Shown here: positions 9,648-16,914 of the stretch, one piece after another
How positions within the stretch are numbered: the first letter of the stretch is position 1
Layout of the letters: each line of letters starts with the position of its first letter
Assembly (NCBI RefSeq): GCF_000195595.1
Contig: NZ_GL882573.1
Span: forward strand, 259,694 to 323,693
From: Actinomyces sp. oral taxon 170 str. F0386
Lineage (GTDB): Bacteria; Actinomycetota; Actinomycetes; Actinomycetales; Actinomycetaceae
Reading direction: 5' to 3'
DNA: 64,000 bases
Translations under genes and position numbers: made by a program
Notes under the pieces: generated by a model
Seen by the model: only the letters and a program-made list of their open reading frames with translations
What the model was told of the DNA's origin: nothing
Database searches by the model: none

Positions 9648-9688
9648 AGCACCTCGTTTTGGGAAAAAACTTCCCAAAACGAGGTGCT
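9648..9688. promoter_or_regulatory. Perfect 18-bp inverted repeat upstream of AbiL-like pair
   Basis: AGCACCTCGTTTTGGGAA at 9648-9665 is exactly mirrored at 9671-9688 around a five-base spacer. The right arm overlaps a candidate -35 (TTCCCA, 9671-9676), spaced 17 bases from TAAAAT (9694-9699). This placement suits an operator for autoregulation. It could also be the lysS terminator, as the stem contains a T/A tract. Confidence 0.6.
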
Positions 9689-9706
9689 TGCAGTAAAATT
9701 ATTGCA
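9671..9706 (+). promoter_or_regulatory. Candidate leaderless promoter of AbiL-like operon
   Basis: TTCCCA (9671-9676), a 17-base spacer and TAAAAT (9694-9699) precede the ATG at 9706 by only six bases. Transcription would begin at or beside the start codon. No Shine-Dalgarno sequence is present, which agrees with a leaderless message, a common arrangement in actinobacteria. Confidence 0.5.
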
Positions 9707-11007
9707 TGTTGCTCGACTTCACTGTGGCGAACTACCGCTGCTACGCAGAGGAGATGACCCTCGATCTCACTCGGAGCTCGCTCAAGACCCTGACGCCGCG
9801 CGCAGGCTCGACATGGCAGGAGCAGACATACTGCGTGGCGGCGATCTTCGGTGCCAATGCCTCGGGCAAGTCGACGCTCCTGGATGCGCTTGACTGCTTG
9901 CATCATGCCGTCGGTGGTCAGCGAGACATCCTGCACCAGCCCTTCAGTCTCGATCGCGACCACGCGGCACAGCCGTCCCGCTTCACCGTCGGCTTCACCC
10001 ACGAGAACGAGCGCTACAGCTACAGTGTGGAGGCGTACCGCTGGGGCGTCTCACGTGAGGAGCTCTGGGCTGCGGGACACCGCTGGCGCAAGGTCTTCGT
10101 GCGTACCCAGACCCCCGAGGATGACGAGCCTACGATCGAGGCTGGCACCACCCTCAAGGGCGCCACGAACGAGGTCCGTCGGATCACGACGCCCAAGGAC
10201 CTCTTCCTCGCCGTGGCTCTTAAGTACAAGCACGCCTCTCTTGCTCCGATCGCGCGGAGCCTGAGAACTATGCGTTTCATCCACCACAGTGATGACGAGC
10301 GCACCTCACGTCTGCGATGGGTGATGAGTCGTCTCGCAGAGGACCCCGAGCAGTGGACTGGTATCGCGAACGCCATCGCTCAGGCCGCCGACCTTGGTGT
10401 TGTCGGTCTTGAGCTTGAGGAGCAGGAGGTTCCTCAAGAGGTGCTTGACCTCCTGCGACGGTTTCCGTGGAGCGAGGACGAGGATGCTGAGGTCCCCGCC
10501 GAGGTGCTCAAGGAGCTTCAGCGTCACCTCGTCCTTCACCACCGTGGTGCCGGCGGCGAGGAGTATTCATTGGCGAGCAGCCAGCAGAGTCAGGGCACTC
10601 TCACCTGGCTGGCGACGGTCGGTCCCGCCATCGATGCCCTGCGACTGGGACAGGTCCTGTGCATCGACGAGCTTGACGCGAGTCTCCACCCGACGCTGAC
10701 CGCCACGCTGGTGGACATGTTCAAGGACCCGGACCTCAACACCCGAGGCGCCCAGATCGTCTTCACGACCCATGACACGGCGCTCCTGGACAATTCCCCC
10801 GTCCAGCTCTTGGAGGCGGGCGAGGTGTGGATGAGTGAGAAGTCGTCCTCCGGTTCCAGCGAGCTCTTCTCACTCGCAGACTTCCCCACTAATCGCAAGG
10901 GCACGAACAAGCAGCGCCGCTACCTCGCCGGTGCCTTCGGCGCTATTCCTCGGGTGGACACCTCCAGCCTCCGCCGGTACCTCTCAACACCGGCGGAGGC
11001 GAGGTGA
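9706..11007 (+). CDS. AAA-family ATPase, AbiLi/RloA-like defence protein
   Basis: A 433-residue ATPase of the SMC/OLD-like AAA_15/AAA_21 type (COG1106). Walker A is GANASGKST (residues 49-57). The ABC-like signature region is SSQQSQGTL, Walker B is VLCIDELDASLHP (about 316-328) and the H-loop is FTTHDTALLD. In this family the first protein senses infection and holds a nuclease-like partner, as in AbiLi/AbiLii and RloA/RloB; that role is inferred here. The start at 9706 gives the canonical MLLDFTVANYRCY beginning. The gene for the RloB-like partner follows by one base. The pair sits between housekeeping genes as a small insert. Confidence 0.85.
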   Translation: MLLDFTVANYRCYAEEMTLDLTRSSLKTLTPRAGSTWQEQTYCVAAIFGANASGKSTLLDALDCLHHAVGGQRDILHQPFSLDRDHAAQPSRFTVGFTHENERYSYSVEAYRWGVSREELWAAGHRWRKVFVRTQTPEDDEPTIEAGTTLKGATNEVRRITTPKDLFLAVALKYKHASLAPIARSLRTMRFIHHSDDERTSRLRWVMSRLAEDPEQWTGIANAIAQAADLGVVGLELEEQEVPQEVLDLLRRFPWSEDEDAEVPAEVLKELQRHLVLHHRGAGGEEYSLASSQQSQGTLTWLATVGPAIDALRLGQVLCIDELDASLHPTLTATLVDMFKDPDLNTRGAQIVFTTHDTALLDNSPVQLLEAGEVWMSEKSSSGSSELFSLADFPTNRKGTNKQRRYLAGAFGAIPRVDTSSLRRYLSTPAEAR

Positions 11008-11008
11008 G

Positions 11009-11617
11009 GTGACGCCACCGAGAAGGAAACGGCGCAGCCAACGAGCCGAACTGCGCACCGTTCTCCTCGTGACTAATGGGCGGGTCACCGAGAGCGCCTA
11101 CCTGCAGCAGCTGTGCCGACGTGTGGACCGCGACAGAGTCTTAGCCAAAGTGAAGGTCATCAACGGTGACCCGCTCACCGTCGTCAAGGAGCTCAGCGGA
11201 CCTCGGTCAGATCTTAGCGACTACAGGGAGGTGTGGATCGTCGTCGACCACGATGGCCGGGAACGTCATGACTTCCTTAGGGAATGCCGGGAATTGAGCA
11301 GCAGGCAGACCATTGTCCACGGCATCGTCTCCGTGCCCTGCTTCGAGGTCTGGCTCAACGCCCACGACGCTCATGTGAAGAACTACCGGAACCAGGCGGA
11401 CACGCAGGCGCACTATCTGGAACTAACAGGACTCAGCAAGAAGAATGCCAAGACGCTCCCTGATGACTTTCCTTGGAATGAGGCCGTGCAAGCTGTAGCC
11501 AGGTGCCACCTGCCGACGGACAGCCTCCCCGAGCTCGGTACCCAGGGTGCTTGCCCGTCGACAACAATGCCCCATCTGCTCCGCGGTCTCGGACTTCTCG
11601 GCGCTGACGAGTTCTAA
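11009..11617 (+). CDS. RloB/AbiLii-like TOPRIM-family partner protein
   Basis: A 202-residue protein starting at GTG 11009, one base after the ATPase stop, with a GGAGGCGAGG ribosome site inside the upstream gene. A basic N-terminus (RRKRRSQRAELR) leads into VLLVTNGRVTESAYLQQLC. This aligns with the RloB/TOPRIM first motif, normally EGxxTE, but Glu is replaced by Asn23. The DxD motif is intact (WIVVDHDGRE, Asp80 and Asp82), and VPCFEVWLNAHD matches the RloB family core. The partner is expected to act on RNA or DNA when released by the ATPase. The Asn change may reduce or alter catalysis. It overlaps the DivIVA gene by four bases tail-to-tail. Confidence 0.8.
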   Translation: MTPPRRKRRSQRAELRTVLLVTNGRVTESAYLQQLCRRVDRDRVLAKVKVINGDPLTVVKELSGPRSDLSDYREVWIVVDHDGRERHDFLRECRELSSRQTIVHGIVSVPCFEVWLNAHDAHVKNYRNQADTQAHYLELTGLSKKNAKTLPDDFPWNEAVQAVARCHLPTDSLPELGTQGACPSTTMPHLLRGLGLLGADEF

Positions 11618-12174
11618 AACCCGGTAGTCCCCAGGCGGCGCTGGGCGGACTCGAGCTCGGCGCGCAGGTAGGCGTTCTCCTGCTGGAGCTGGGCGATGTA
11701 CTGGTCGCGCTGGGCGATCGCCTCGGCGTACTGCGGGTCGCCCGTCGCCCCGGCGGTTCCCGGAGCGATTCCCGCCCCGGTGGCGTAGCCGGCATCCCCA
11801 TACGCTCCGGGTGCCGGTCCGTACGCGCTCGTACCCGCTCCATAGGCGCTACTGTTCAGTCGTGCCTCCATGGTTTCCATGGTCTCCACGATCGTGTCTA
11901 GGAAGGCGTCGACATCCGGCTGCTCGTACCCTTCCCGGAACCTGGATGTCGTGAACCGAATACTCTTGACGTCCTGGGAGGTCAGAAGTATCCCCGACTC
12001 CTGGTGAGAGCCGGAAGTCGCTCCCGGTCCCGCACCAAGGCGCTCCTCAAGTCCCCGCAACGTGGTGGTCACTTCGTCGAGGAACTCGTCGACCTCGTCC
12101 TGAACGTATCCCTCCCGGAGCCTCGTGCTATCGAACTTCACGTTGAGGACGTCATCGGATGTCAGTAGCGTCAT
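11614..12174 (-). CDS. DivIVA domain-containing protein with two DivIVA repeats
   Basis: A 186-residue protein with two copies of the short DivIVA-type motif. The first is LLTSDDVLNVKFDSTRLREG (residues 3-22) with VDEFLDEV, and the second is LLTSQDVKSIRFTTSRFREG with VDAFLDTI (about 63-95). A Gly/Ala/Tyr-rich linker and a short C-terminal coiled coil follow (QRDQYIAQLQQENAYLRAEL). Such proteins associate with curved membranes, poles or septa in actinobacteria; this one is much shorter than the main DivIVA/Wag31 and may be an accessory member. Its ATG overlaps the stop of the pentapeptide gene, so the two are probably translated together. Confidence 0.85.
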   Translation of the reverse strand: MTLLTSDDVLNVKFDSTRLREGYVQDEVDEFLDEVTTTLRGLEERLGAGPGATSGSHQESGILLTSQDVKSIRFTTSRFREGYEQPDVDAFLDTIVETMETMEARLNSSAYGAGTSAYGPAPGAYGDAGYATGAGIAPGTAGATGDPQYAEAIAQRDQYIAQLQQENAYLRAELESAQRRLGTTGF

Positions 12175-12908
12175 GCTCGCCTGCTCCTTGTTATCGGTTT
12201 CTGTCCGTGGTCCTGGTCCTCGACCCGCAGCCCCAGGTGTTCTGCTAAGAGCCGCGCGAGCTCGGTGAGCTGCTCGCCGCTGATGGTGGCCCCGCCCAGG
12301 GAACCCACTCCGCTGACCACTCTCATCTCCAGCCCGCGCAGGTCGACGTCGCTCAGGCTCCCGCCGCGCAGCCGCAGCGTGTCCACCCGGCAGTCCTCGA
12401 AACGGACCCGCTGGGCCTCGATGCCGCTCAGGTCCAGTTCGTCGATCCTGGTGCCCCGGATGAGGATGTCGCGCATAGCGGTCCCGGCGAGGTTGGCGAA
12501 GCCGAGGCGACAGTCCTCAATGAGGACGGACTCGACGTCGGCGTCATAGAACTCCCAGGCGCCGATCCGCGAACCGGTGAGTTCCACCGTGCGCCACGTC
12601 GAGCGCGGGCTGTGAAGGTAGGTGGAGTTCAGACGTTCCAGGCGACAGTCGACCAGCCGTGCCGCGGTCAGGTCGGTGTCGTCGGCGAAGATCGCCGAGA
12701 ACCGGCAGTTCAGCAGGCTGACCGCCGACAGGTCGGCGCCGCTGAGGTCCGCCTCGGCCAGTTCCAGGTCCTCGACCATCTCGCCGGCGGCCAGCTCGTC
12801 CGCCTCGCCGTCGCGCAGGCGGCTGAGATCCGGTGCTGTGAGGACCGGCGGCCTCAGGGAGGCAGCGGGGGAGGAGCCTGCGGCCGTGTCGGTCCGTCCT
12901 GCGGTCAT
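12171..12908 (-). CDS. Pentapeptide repeat-containing protein
   Basis: A 245-residue protein built mostly of A(D/N)LxX-type pentapeptides. Examples are AEADLSGADLSAVSLLNCRF near residue 55 and runs around LANLAG-, DLSGI- and DVDLRGL-like units up to about residue 205. These units predict a right-handed quadrilateral beta-helix. It has no signal peptide or membrane segment. Some family members (Qnr, MfpA) mimic DNA and protect gyrase, but most have no known role and nothing here proves that activity. It is the first gene of a two-gene unit with the DivIVA-like protein. Confidence 0.85.
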   Translation of the reverse strand: MTAGRTDTAAGSSPAASLRPPVLTAPDLSRLRDGEADELAAGEMVEDLELAEADLSGADLSAVSLLNCRFSAIFADDTDLTAARLVDCRLERLNSTYLHSPRSTWRTVELTGSRIGAWEFYDADVESVLIEDCRLGFANLAGTAMRDILIRGTRIDELDLSGIEAQRVRFEDCRVDTLRLRGGSLSDVDLRGLEMRVVSGVGSLGGATISGEQLTELARLLAEHLGLRVEDQDHGQKPITRSRRA

Positions 12909-12984
12909 GGTCCTGTTCTATCGCAGATCGGCTCCGGGCACTGGGGGTTGTTCTCCCCGGTGCCCGGCTGTGAAGGAGGGACTT

Positions 12985-13106
12985 GTGTCCAAATCTGTGA
13001 CAAAGGAGTTCAGAGGCCATCACTCCGCCAAAAGGAACCGCGGAATCATGCGGTTTTCTTTTCCGCAACTGAGCCCGGTCAAGGCCTTTGTCACAGATTT
13101 GGACAC
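12985..13106. repeat. 122-bp palindromic element with nested hairpin (MITE/REP-like)
   Basis: A perfect 22-bp inverted repeat, beginning GTGTCCAAATCTGTGACA at 12985 and mirrored at 13085-13106, encloses 78 bases. Inside, AACCGC-N8-GCGGTT forms a second stem flanked by A-rich and T-rich tracts. The element lies between the exporter permease stop and the pentapeptide start. No target duplication is evident. It may be a non-autonomous mobile element or a transcript-ending structure. Confidence 0.7.
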
Positions 13107-13118
13107 TACGGGCCGTTG

Positions 13119-15332
13119 CTACTCGAATCGGACGGTGGTGCCGGCCAGCATGCGGCGGCCGTAGCGGGCACTGACCAGTGTCGCCACCGCCACCAGCACC
13201 AGGCAGGTACCCAGTACCAACCAGTAGCCGGGGCTCGGCCAGCCGATACGGCGACTCGATACCCCTCCGACCAGCGACCATGCGGTCAGCCAGCCCAGTC
13301 CGATGCTCATGATCAGGGCCGTGGCCGCGGGCAGCACCGTCTCGTAGGAGACCATGGCGCGCAGCGTCGCCGGCGGCATGCCGACCAGGCGCAGCAGGCT
13401 GAGGACCCTCCGGCGGCCCAGCAGCGCCGCTGCCGTCGAGACCCCGAGCGACACCGTGGAGATGCTCGCGGCGATGATGATGCCGATGTAGCCGAGCTTG
13501 GCGAACTGGTTCTCCATGGCACTGCCCTGGATGCTCCGGATCGAGCTGGGCGAAGTGGGCGAGGTGCTCAGACCCAGGTCGGAGGTGAGAAGCGTGGTTC
13601 GTGCCCGTTCCACGGCCCCGGGATCGGCCGGATCGGTGCCCACGAGGAGAATGGGAGGTCCCTGCTCGCGAGCGGCAGCCTGTTCCTCGGCGCTGATCGG
13701 TGACGGCGAGGCCGCCTCGTTCTTGTACAGCCACCGGGTACTGATGCTCACCGACCCGTCGGGCGACTCCACGTGCGGCGCCCCGAGGGCCTCGGCCTTG
13801 TCGGCCTCGAGGATGACCTGCCCCTCCTTCCTGGGGTCTCCACTCATCCGTCCTACCGCGACCGTCGTCACCCCGGGGACGGCGGAGAGCCGGTCGACGG
13901 CGCTGTCGAGGATCTCGTCGTCGCCAACTGTCGGCGTCGCCTCGAGCGTCGTGGGGTTGAGGTGTCCGCCTCCCTGCGTGATGTCGCGGGTGCCCCCGGC
14001 GACCGTGATGGCGACCGCGAAGACCGTCATGGCGTAGACGGCGATGACGACGCCGGCCACCGCCTTGAAGACCGCCCGGGGATGCCGGGTGATGCGGTTG
14101 AAGCCGATGACCTGCGCCGCCGATCGGGCCAGTGCCCGACCACCTCGCGCCACCCACCATGTCAGGACCGGGCCGGCCCACAGCATTCCCAGCATCGTGC
14201 ACAGGAAGGACGCGGGCAGCAGGTAGGCGACGAGTGTGGACTCATGCTGGGCCATCGTCGGAGCGCTGACCAGCCCGGCCAACCCGAGGATGACGGGTGC
14301 CAGCGAGATGAGGCGGGGCCGGCGCTCGGTACGCTCCCGGGACCCGCCCAGAGGACCGATGTCAGCCCGCCGCGTGCGCCACCAGGCCACGGCCGCGGCC
14401 CCTACCGTGGTCGTGGCGACGGCGAGGATCCCATTGATCGGCGAGCGCAGCAGGTCGGAGTGGTAGAAGCGACTCGATCCCAGCGTGATCTGCGTGGCCA
14501 CGGGGATCATGGCCAGGTAGAGTCCCACCCCCGCCAGGGCGCCGACGAAGGTGGTGGCCCCGATCTCCAAGGCGGCTGTGCGGGCCACCTGCTGGGGCGT
14601 GGCCCCGATGAGACGCAGCGTGGCGAAGCGCTCGGATCGCTGCGCCGCCCCCAGGTCGGTGACGATCCCGACGAGCAGCAGCGCGGGCACGAGCACCGCG
14701 ATGGCGCCGATGAGCATGGCGATCCGATAGGCCTCGTTCTCGTAGGGGACGCCCTGGAAGGAGGTGACCACCTGGGGTGGTATGTAGGACTGAGAGGAGG
14801 CCACGGTCCCCAGCTCCGTCCCGACGACGGCCACGAGCGAGTCCGGGCCCTCGACGGCGTCGGGGGCCAGGACGCCCACCTGCTTGCCGTAGCGGTCGCC
14901 GAGCTGGTCGGCTGGAAGGGAGGCGATGCGCTTGGCCAGGGCCGGTGAGGCGAGGTACTCGCCCTGCTTCGGCACGACGTCGGAGCCCGGGATCCTCACC
15001 GAGGTGGTGCCCGACTCCGGCAGGGCCACCTGCAGGACCGTGATCGTCTCCGGGCCCACCGTGTCGAGGTTGCTGGCGACGGCCAGCTCGCTGTCCTTCA
15101 GAACGTGGTCGGGCTGGAGGTCCGTGTGGCTCGACTGCTGGGAAACGCCGGGAAGGAGGGCCGTGGACGCCCAGCTGGAGCGCAGGCTGCGTTCGGGGAA
15201 GGCCTGGGCGGCGGCCAGCAGCATGAGGAACAGCGCCACCCCCACCATGACGCCGGCGACGATCCCGGCCAGGCGGCGCCGGGCGGAGCGGTCGTTGGCG
15301 ACGAGCAGCCTGGTCAGGGCGATGCGGCTCAT
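13119..15332 (-). CDS. FtsX-like ABC transporter permease
   Basis: A 737-residue membrane protein with an N-terminal segment (RLAGIVAGVMVGVALFLMLL), a large extracytoplasmic part, and two FtsX-type bundles. The first includes MLIGAIAVLVPALLLVGIV and the second LGYIGIIIAASISTVSLGV, with about ten predicted membrane segments in total. RSERFATLRLIGATPQQVAR and RRRVLSLLRLVGMPPATLRA are the typical coupling helices of MacB/FtsX-type permeases. It overlaps the ATPase gene by ATGA. The substrate is unknown; export of a peptide, lipid or drug is most likely for this architecture. Confidence 0.9.
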   Translation of the reverse strand: MSRIALTRLLVANDRSARRRLAGIVAGVMVGVALFLMLLAAAQAFPERSLRSSWASTALLPGVSQQSSHTDLQPDHVLKDSELAVASNLDTVGPETITVLQVALPESGTTSVRIPGSDVVPKQGEYLASPALAKRIASLPADQLGDRYGKQVGVLAPDAVEGPDSLVAVVGTELGTVASSQSYIPPQVVTSFQGVPYENEAYRIAMLIGAIAVLVPALLLVGIVTDLGAAQRSERFATLRLIGATPQQVARTAALEIGATTFVGALAGVGLYLAMIPVATQITLGSSRFYHSDLLRSPINGILAVATTTVGAAAVAWWRTRRADIGPLGGSRERTERRPRLISLAPVILGLAGLVSAPTMAQHESTLVAYLLPASFLCTMLGMLWAGPVLTWWVARGGRALARSAAQVIGFNRITRHPRAVFKAVAGVVIAVYAMTVFAVAITVAGGTRDITQGGGHLNPTTLEATPTVGDDEILDSAVDRLSAVPGVTTVAVGRMSGDPRKEGQVILEADKAEALGAPHVESPDGSVSISTRWLYKNEAASPSPISAEEQAAAREQGPPILLVGTDPADPGAVERARTTLLTSDLGLSTSPTSPSSIRSIQGSAMENQFAKLGYIGIIIAASISTVSLGVSTAAALLGRRRVLSLLRLVGMPPATLRAMVSYETVLPAATALIMSIGLGWLTAWSLVGGVSSRRIGWPSPGYWLVLGTCLVLVAVATLVSARYGRRMLAGTTVRFE

Positions 15333-16171
15333 GACCGGCCCCCGGTGGCGGCGTGCCTGGGCTCGCTCGGGCCGGAACCGGCCTGCGTGGTGCCGGAGCC
15401 GATGCGGCCGTCGCGTACGGTGACCTCCCGGTCGGCGTAGGCGGCGATGCGCGCGTCGTGGGTGATGATGACCAGGCTGGCGCCGCGGGAACGTACCGAG
15501 GCCAGCAGTACCTCCATGGTCCGCTCGGCGGCCAGGGAGTCCAGGGAGCCGGTGGGCTCGTCGGCGAAGAGGATGCGCGGACTGGTCACCAGCGCCCGTG
15601 CGACTGCGGCCCGCTGCGCCTGCCCGCCCGAGAGCTGGGTGGGGCGCTTGTCCAGGTGCTCGCTCAGGCCCAGCTCGACCAGGGTCTCGCGGGCCCGGGC
15701 CAGGGCCTTCCTGCGCGGGGCGCCGGCCAGGAGCAGGGGGATGGTGACGTTGTCCAGGGCGGAGAGGTCCGGCAGGAGCTGGCCGAACTGGAAGATGAAG
15801 CCGAACTCGTTCAGACGCAGGCGGCTGCGGGCGGCCTCGTCGAGCGCAGCGATGTTCACAGCGATGTCTTCAGCGACGTCCGTCGCGCCGCCTCCAGGAG
15901 ACTTGCCTCCGTGGTAGCCAACGCTTCCGGCATCGGGTACGAGGACCCCGGCCATGACGTGCAGGAGCGTTGACTTGCCCGAGCCCGACGGGCCGGTGAC
16001 GGCCAGGACCTCACCGGCCAGGAGGTCCAGGTCGACGCCGCGCAGCGCCAGGGTCTGCCCGAAGCTCATCTCCAGGCCGCGGGCGCGCATGAGGACCTCG
16101 TCCGGCAGGTGCGCCCCGCCCTGACCGGGCGCGGGGGTGACGTCGGTGGCCGCGACAGTGGTGGCGTTCAT
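15329..16171 (-). CDS. ABC transporter ATP-binding protein (MacB/LolD type)
   Basis: A 280-residue ATPase paired with the FtsX-like permease. Walker A GPSGSGKSTLLH, signature LSGGQAQRAAVARAL, Walker B ILFADEPTGSLD and the switch HD in IITHDARIAAYAD are all intact. Start ATG 16171 overlaps the stop of the PadR gene; the longer frame runs backwards through PadR and is not supported. An insert near residues 90-110 (GGKSPGGGATDV) lengthens the region before the Q-loop. Transcription runs PadR - ATPase - permease, so the regulator is probably autogenous. Confidence 0.93.
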   Translation of the reverse strand: MNATTVAATDVTPAPGQGGAHLPDEVLMRARGLEMSFGQTLALRGVDLDLLAGEVLAVTGPSGSGKSTLLHVMAGVLVPDAGSVGYHGGKSPGGGATDVAEDIAVNIAALDEAARSRLRLNEFGFIFQFGQLLPDLSALDNVTIPLLLAGAPRRKALARARETLVELGLSEHLDKRPTQLSGGQAQRAAVARALVTSPRILFADEPTGSLDSLAAERTMEVLLASVRSRGASLVIITHDARIAAYADREVTVRDGRIGSGTTQAGSGPSEPRHAATGGRS

Positions 16172-16698
16172 GAGCGCACCTCCGTCCGCAGCTCGCCCAG
16201 GCGGGCCGCGGTGGTCTCCATCCAGCGCAGGTCGGCCTCGATGTGGAACAGGGCGTGGTCGGCCAGCAGCACCGTGCGCAGGTCGCCGTCCTGCTTGAGA
16301 CGGGTCAGCTCGCGCATGCGCGCCATGTGCTCGGCGCGCTGGAGGTCGAGGAGACGGTCGGCGTCGTCGTCGAGCATGAGGGCGATGATGGTCTTGGCGA
16401 AGATGTCGGCCTGGACGTCGCCGGCAGGAGTGACAGGGGTCAGCAGCCACTGCTCGACGGTCTCGCGGCCGGCATCGGTGACCTTGTAGCGCTTGCGCTC
16501 GGGGCCGGCGCCGGGCTCGGCCTCGACCTGGGTGATGAGCCCGTCGCGCACCAGGCGGGCGAGCGTGGCGTAGACCTGCCCGTAGGCCAGTGGTTTGGAT
16601 GCGGCGAACCAGTGGTCCCAGGAGCGCTTGAGGTCGTAGCCGTGACCCGGTCCGGCACTGAGCAGGCCGAGGAGAGTGAGTCTGGATTCCATACCCAT
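16168..16698 (-). CDS. PadR-family transcriptional regulator
   Basis: A 176-residue repressor with an N-terminal winged helix (LTLLGLLSAGPGHGYDLKRS, then LAYGQVYATLARLVRDGLIT, with RKRYKVTDAGRE forming the wing). A C-terminal helical dimerisation arm of the Vir_act_alpha_C type follows. PadR proteins repress efflux genes until a drug-like ligand binds. MGMES at 16698 is the start; MESRL at 16692 is an alternative. The gene leads a three-gene unit with an ABC exporter through four-base overlaps. Confidence 0.92.
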   Translation of the reverse strand: MGMESRLTLLGLLSAGPGHGYDLKRSWDHWFAASKPLAYGQVYATLARLVRDGLITQVEAEPGAGPERKRYKVTDAGRETVEQWLLTPVTPAGDVQADIFAKTIIALMLDDDADRLLDLQRAEHMARMRELTRLKQDGDLRTVLLADHALFHIEADLRWMETTAARLGELRTEVRS

Positions 16699-16708
16699 GA
16701 CTATACGT

Positions 16709-16733
16709 CGAGTGTATACATGCACGATATACT
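16709..16733. promoter_or_regulatory. AT-rich imperfect palindrome at PadR promoter
   Basis: Just upstream of the PadR start, an otherwise GC-rich region contains TGTATACA (16713-16720, a perfect palindrome) and GATATACTC. Together they form an imperfect dyad with GAGTGTATA. The place and symmetry suit a PadR operator overlapping the promoter. Confidence 0.45.
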
Positions 16734-16871
16734 CCGTGAGGAGGAGGTCTGCTCCTGCTGTCTGGGGCTGTGGGAGGAGTGCTCGTGGTGGGGTGCTGAT
16801 GGATGGCGGGGGGGCGCTTCGGCTGTCAAACTGACAGGTCGGGCCATGTTTGACAGCCGTCGGCCGTGCCC

Positions 16872-16890
16872 TTAGGTTAGCCCTACCTTT
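16872..16890. promoter_or_regulatory. DtxR/IdeR-type iron box upstream of fep operon
   Basis: TTAGGTTAGCCCTACCTTT matches the 19-bp DtxR/IdeR consensus TTAGGTTAGSCTAACCTAA at 15 of 19 positions. It lies 25 bases before the first permease start, where binding of iron-loaded repressor would block transcription. Confidence 0.8.
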
Positions 16891-16914
16891 GTTGTGAGCA
16901 GTGGGGGAGGTCTG

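Noticed and set aside
9648-9688. Palindrome as the end of an insertion sequence
   Set aside because: There is no transposase, no matching distal repeat after the AbiL-like pair and no target duplication; a regulatory role fits better.
12544-14202. 552-residue minus-strand frame across the pentapeptide gene, the palindromic element and the exporter permease
   Set aside because: It runs out of frame through two recognised genes and shows only Arg/Gly-rich low-complexity sequence.
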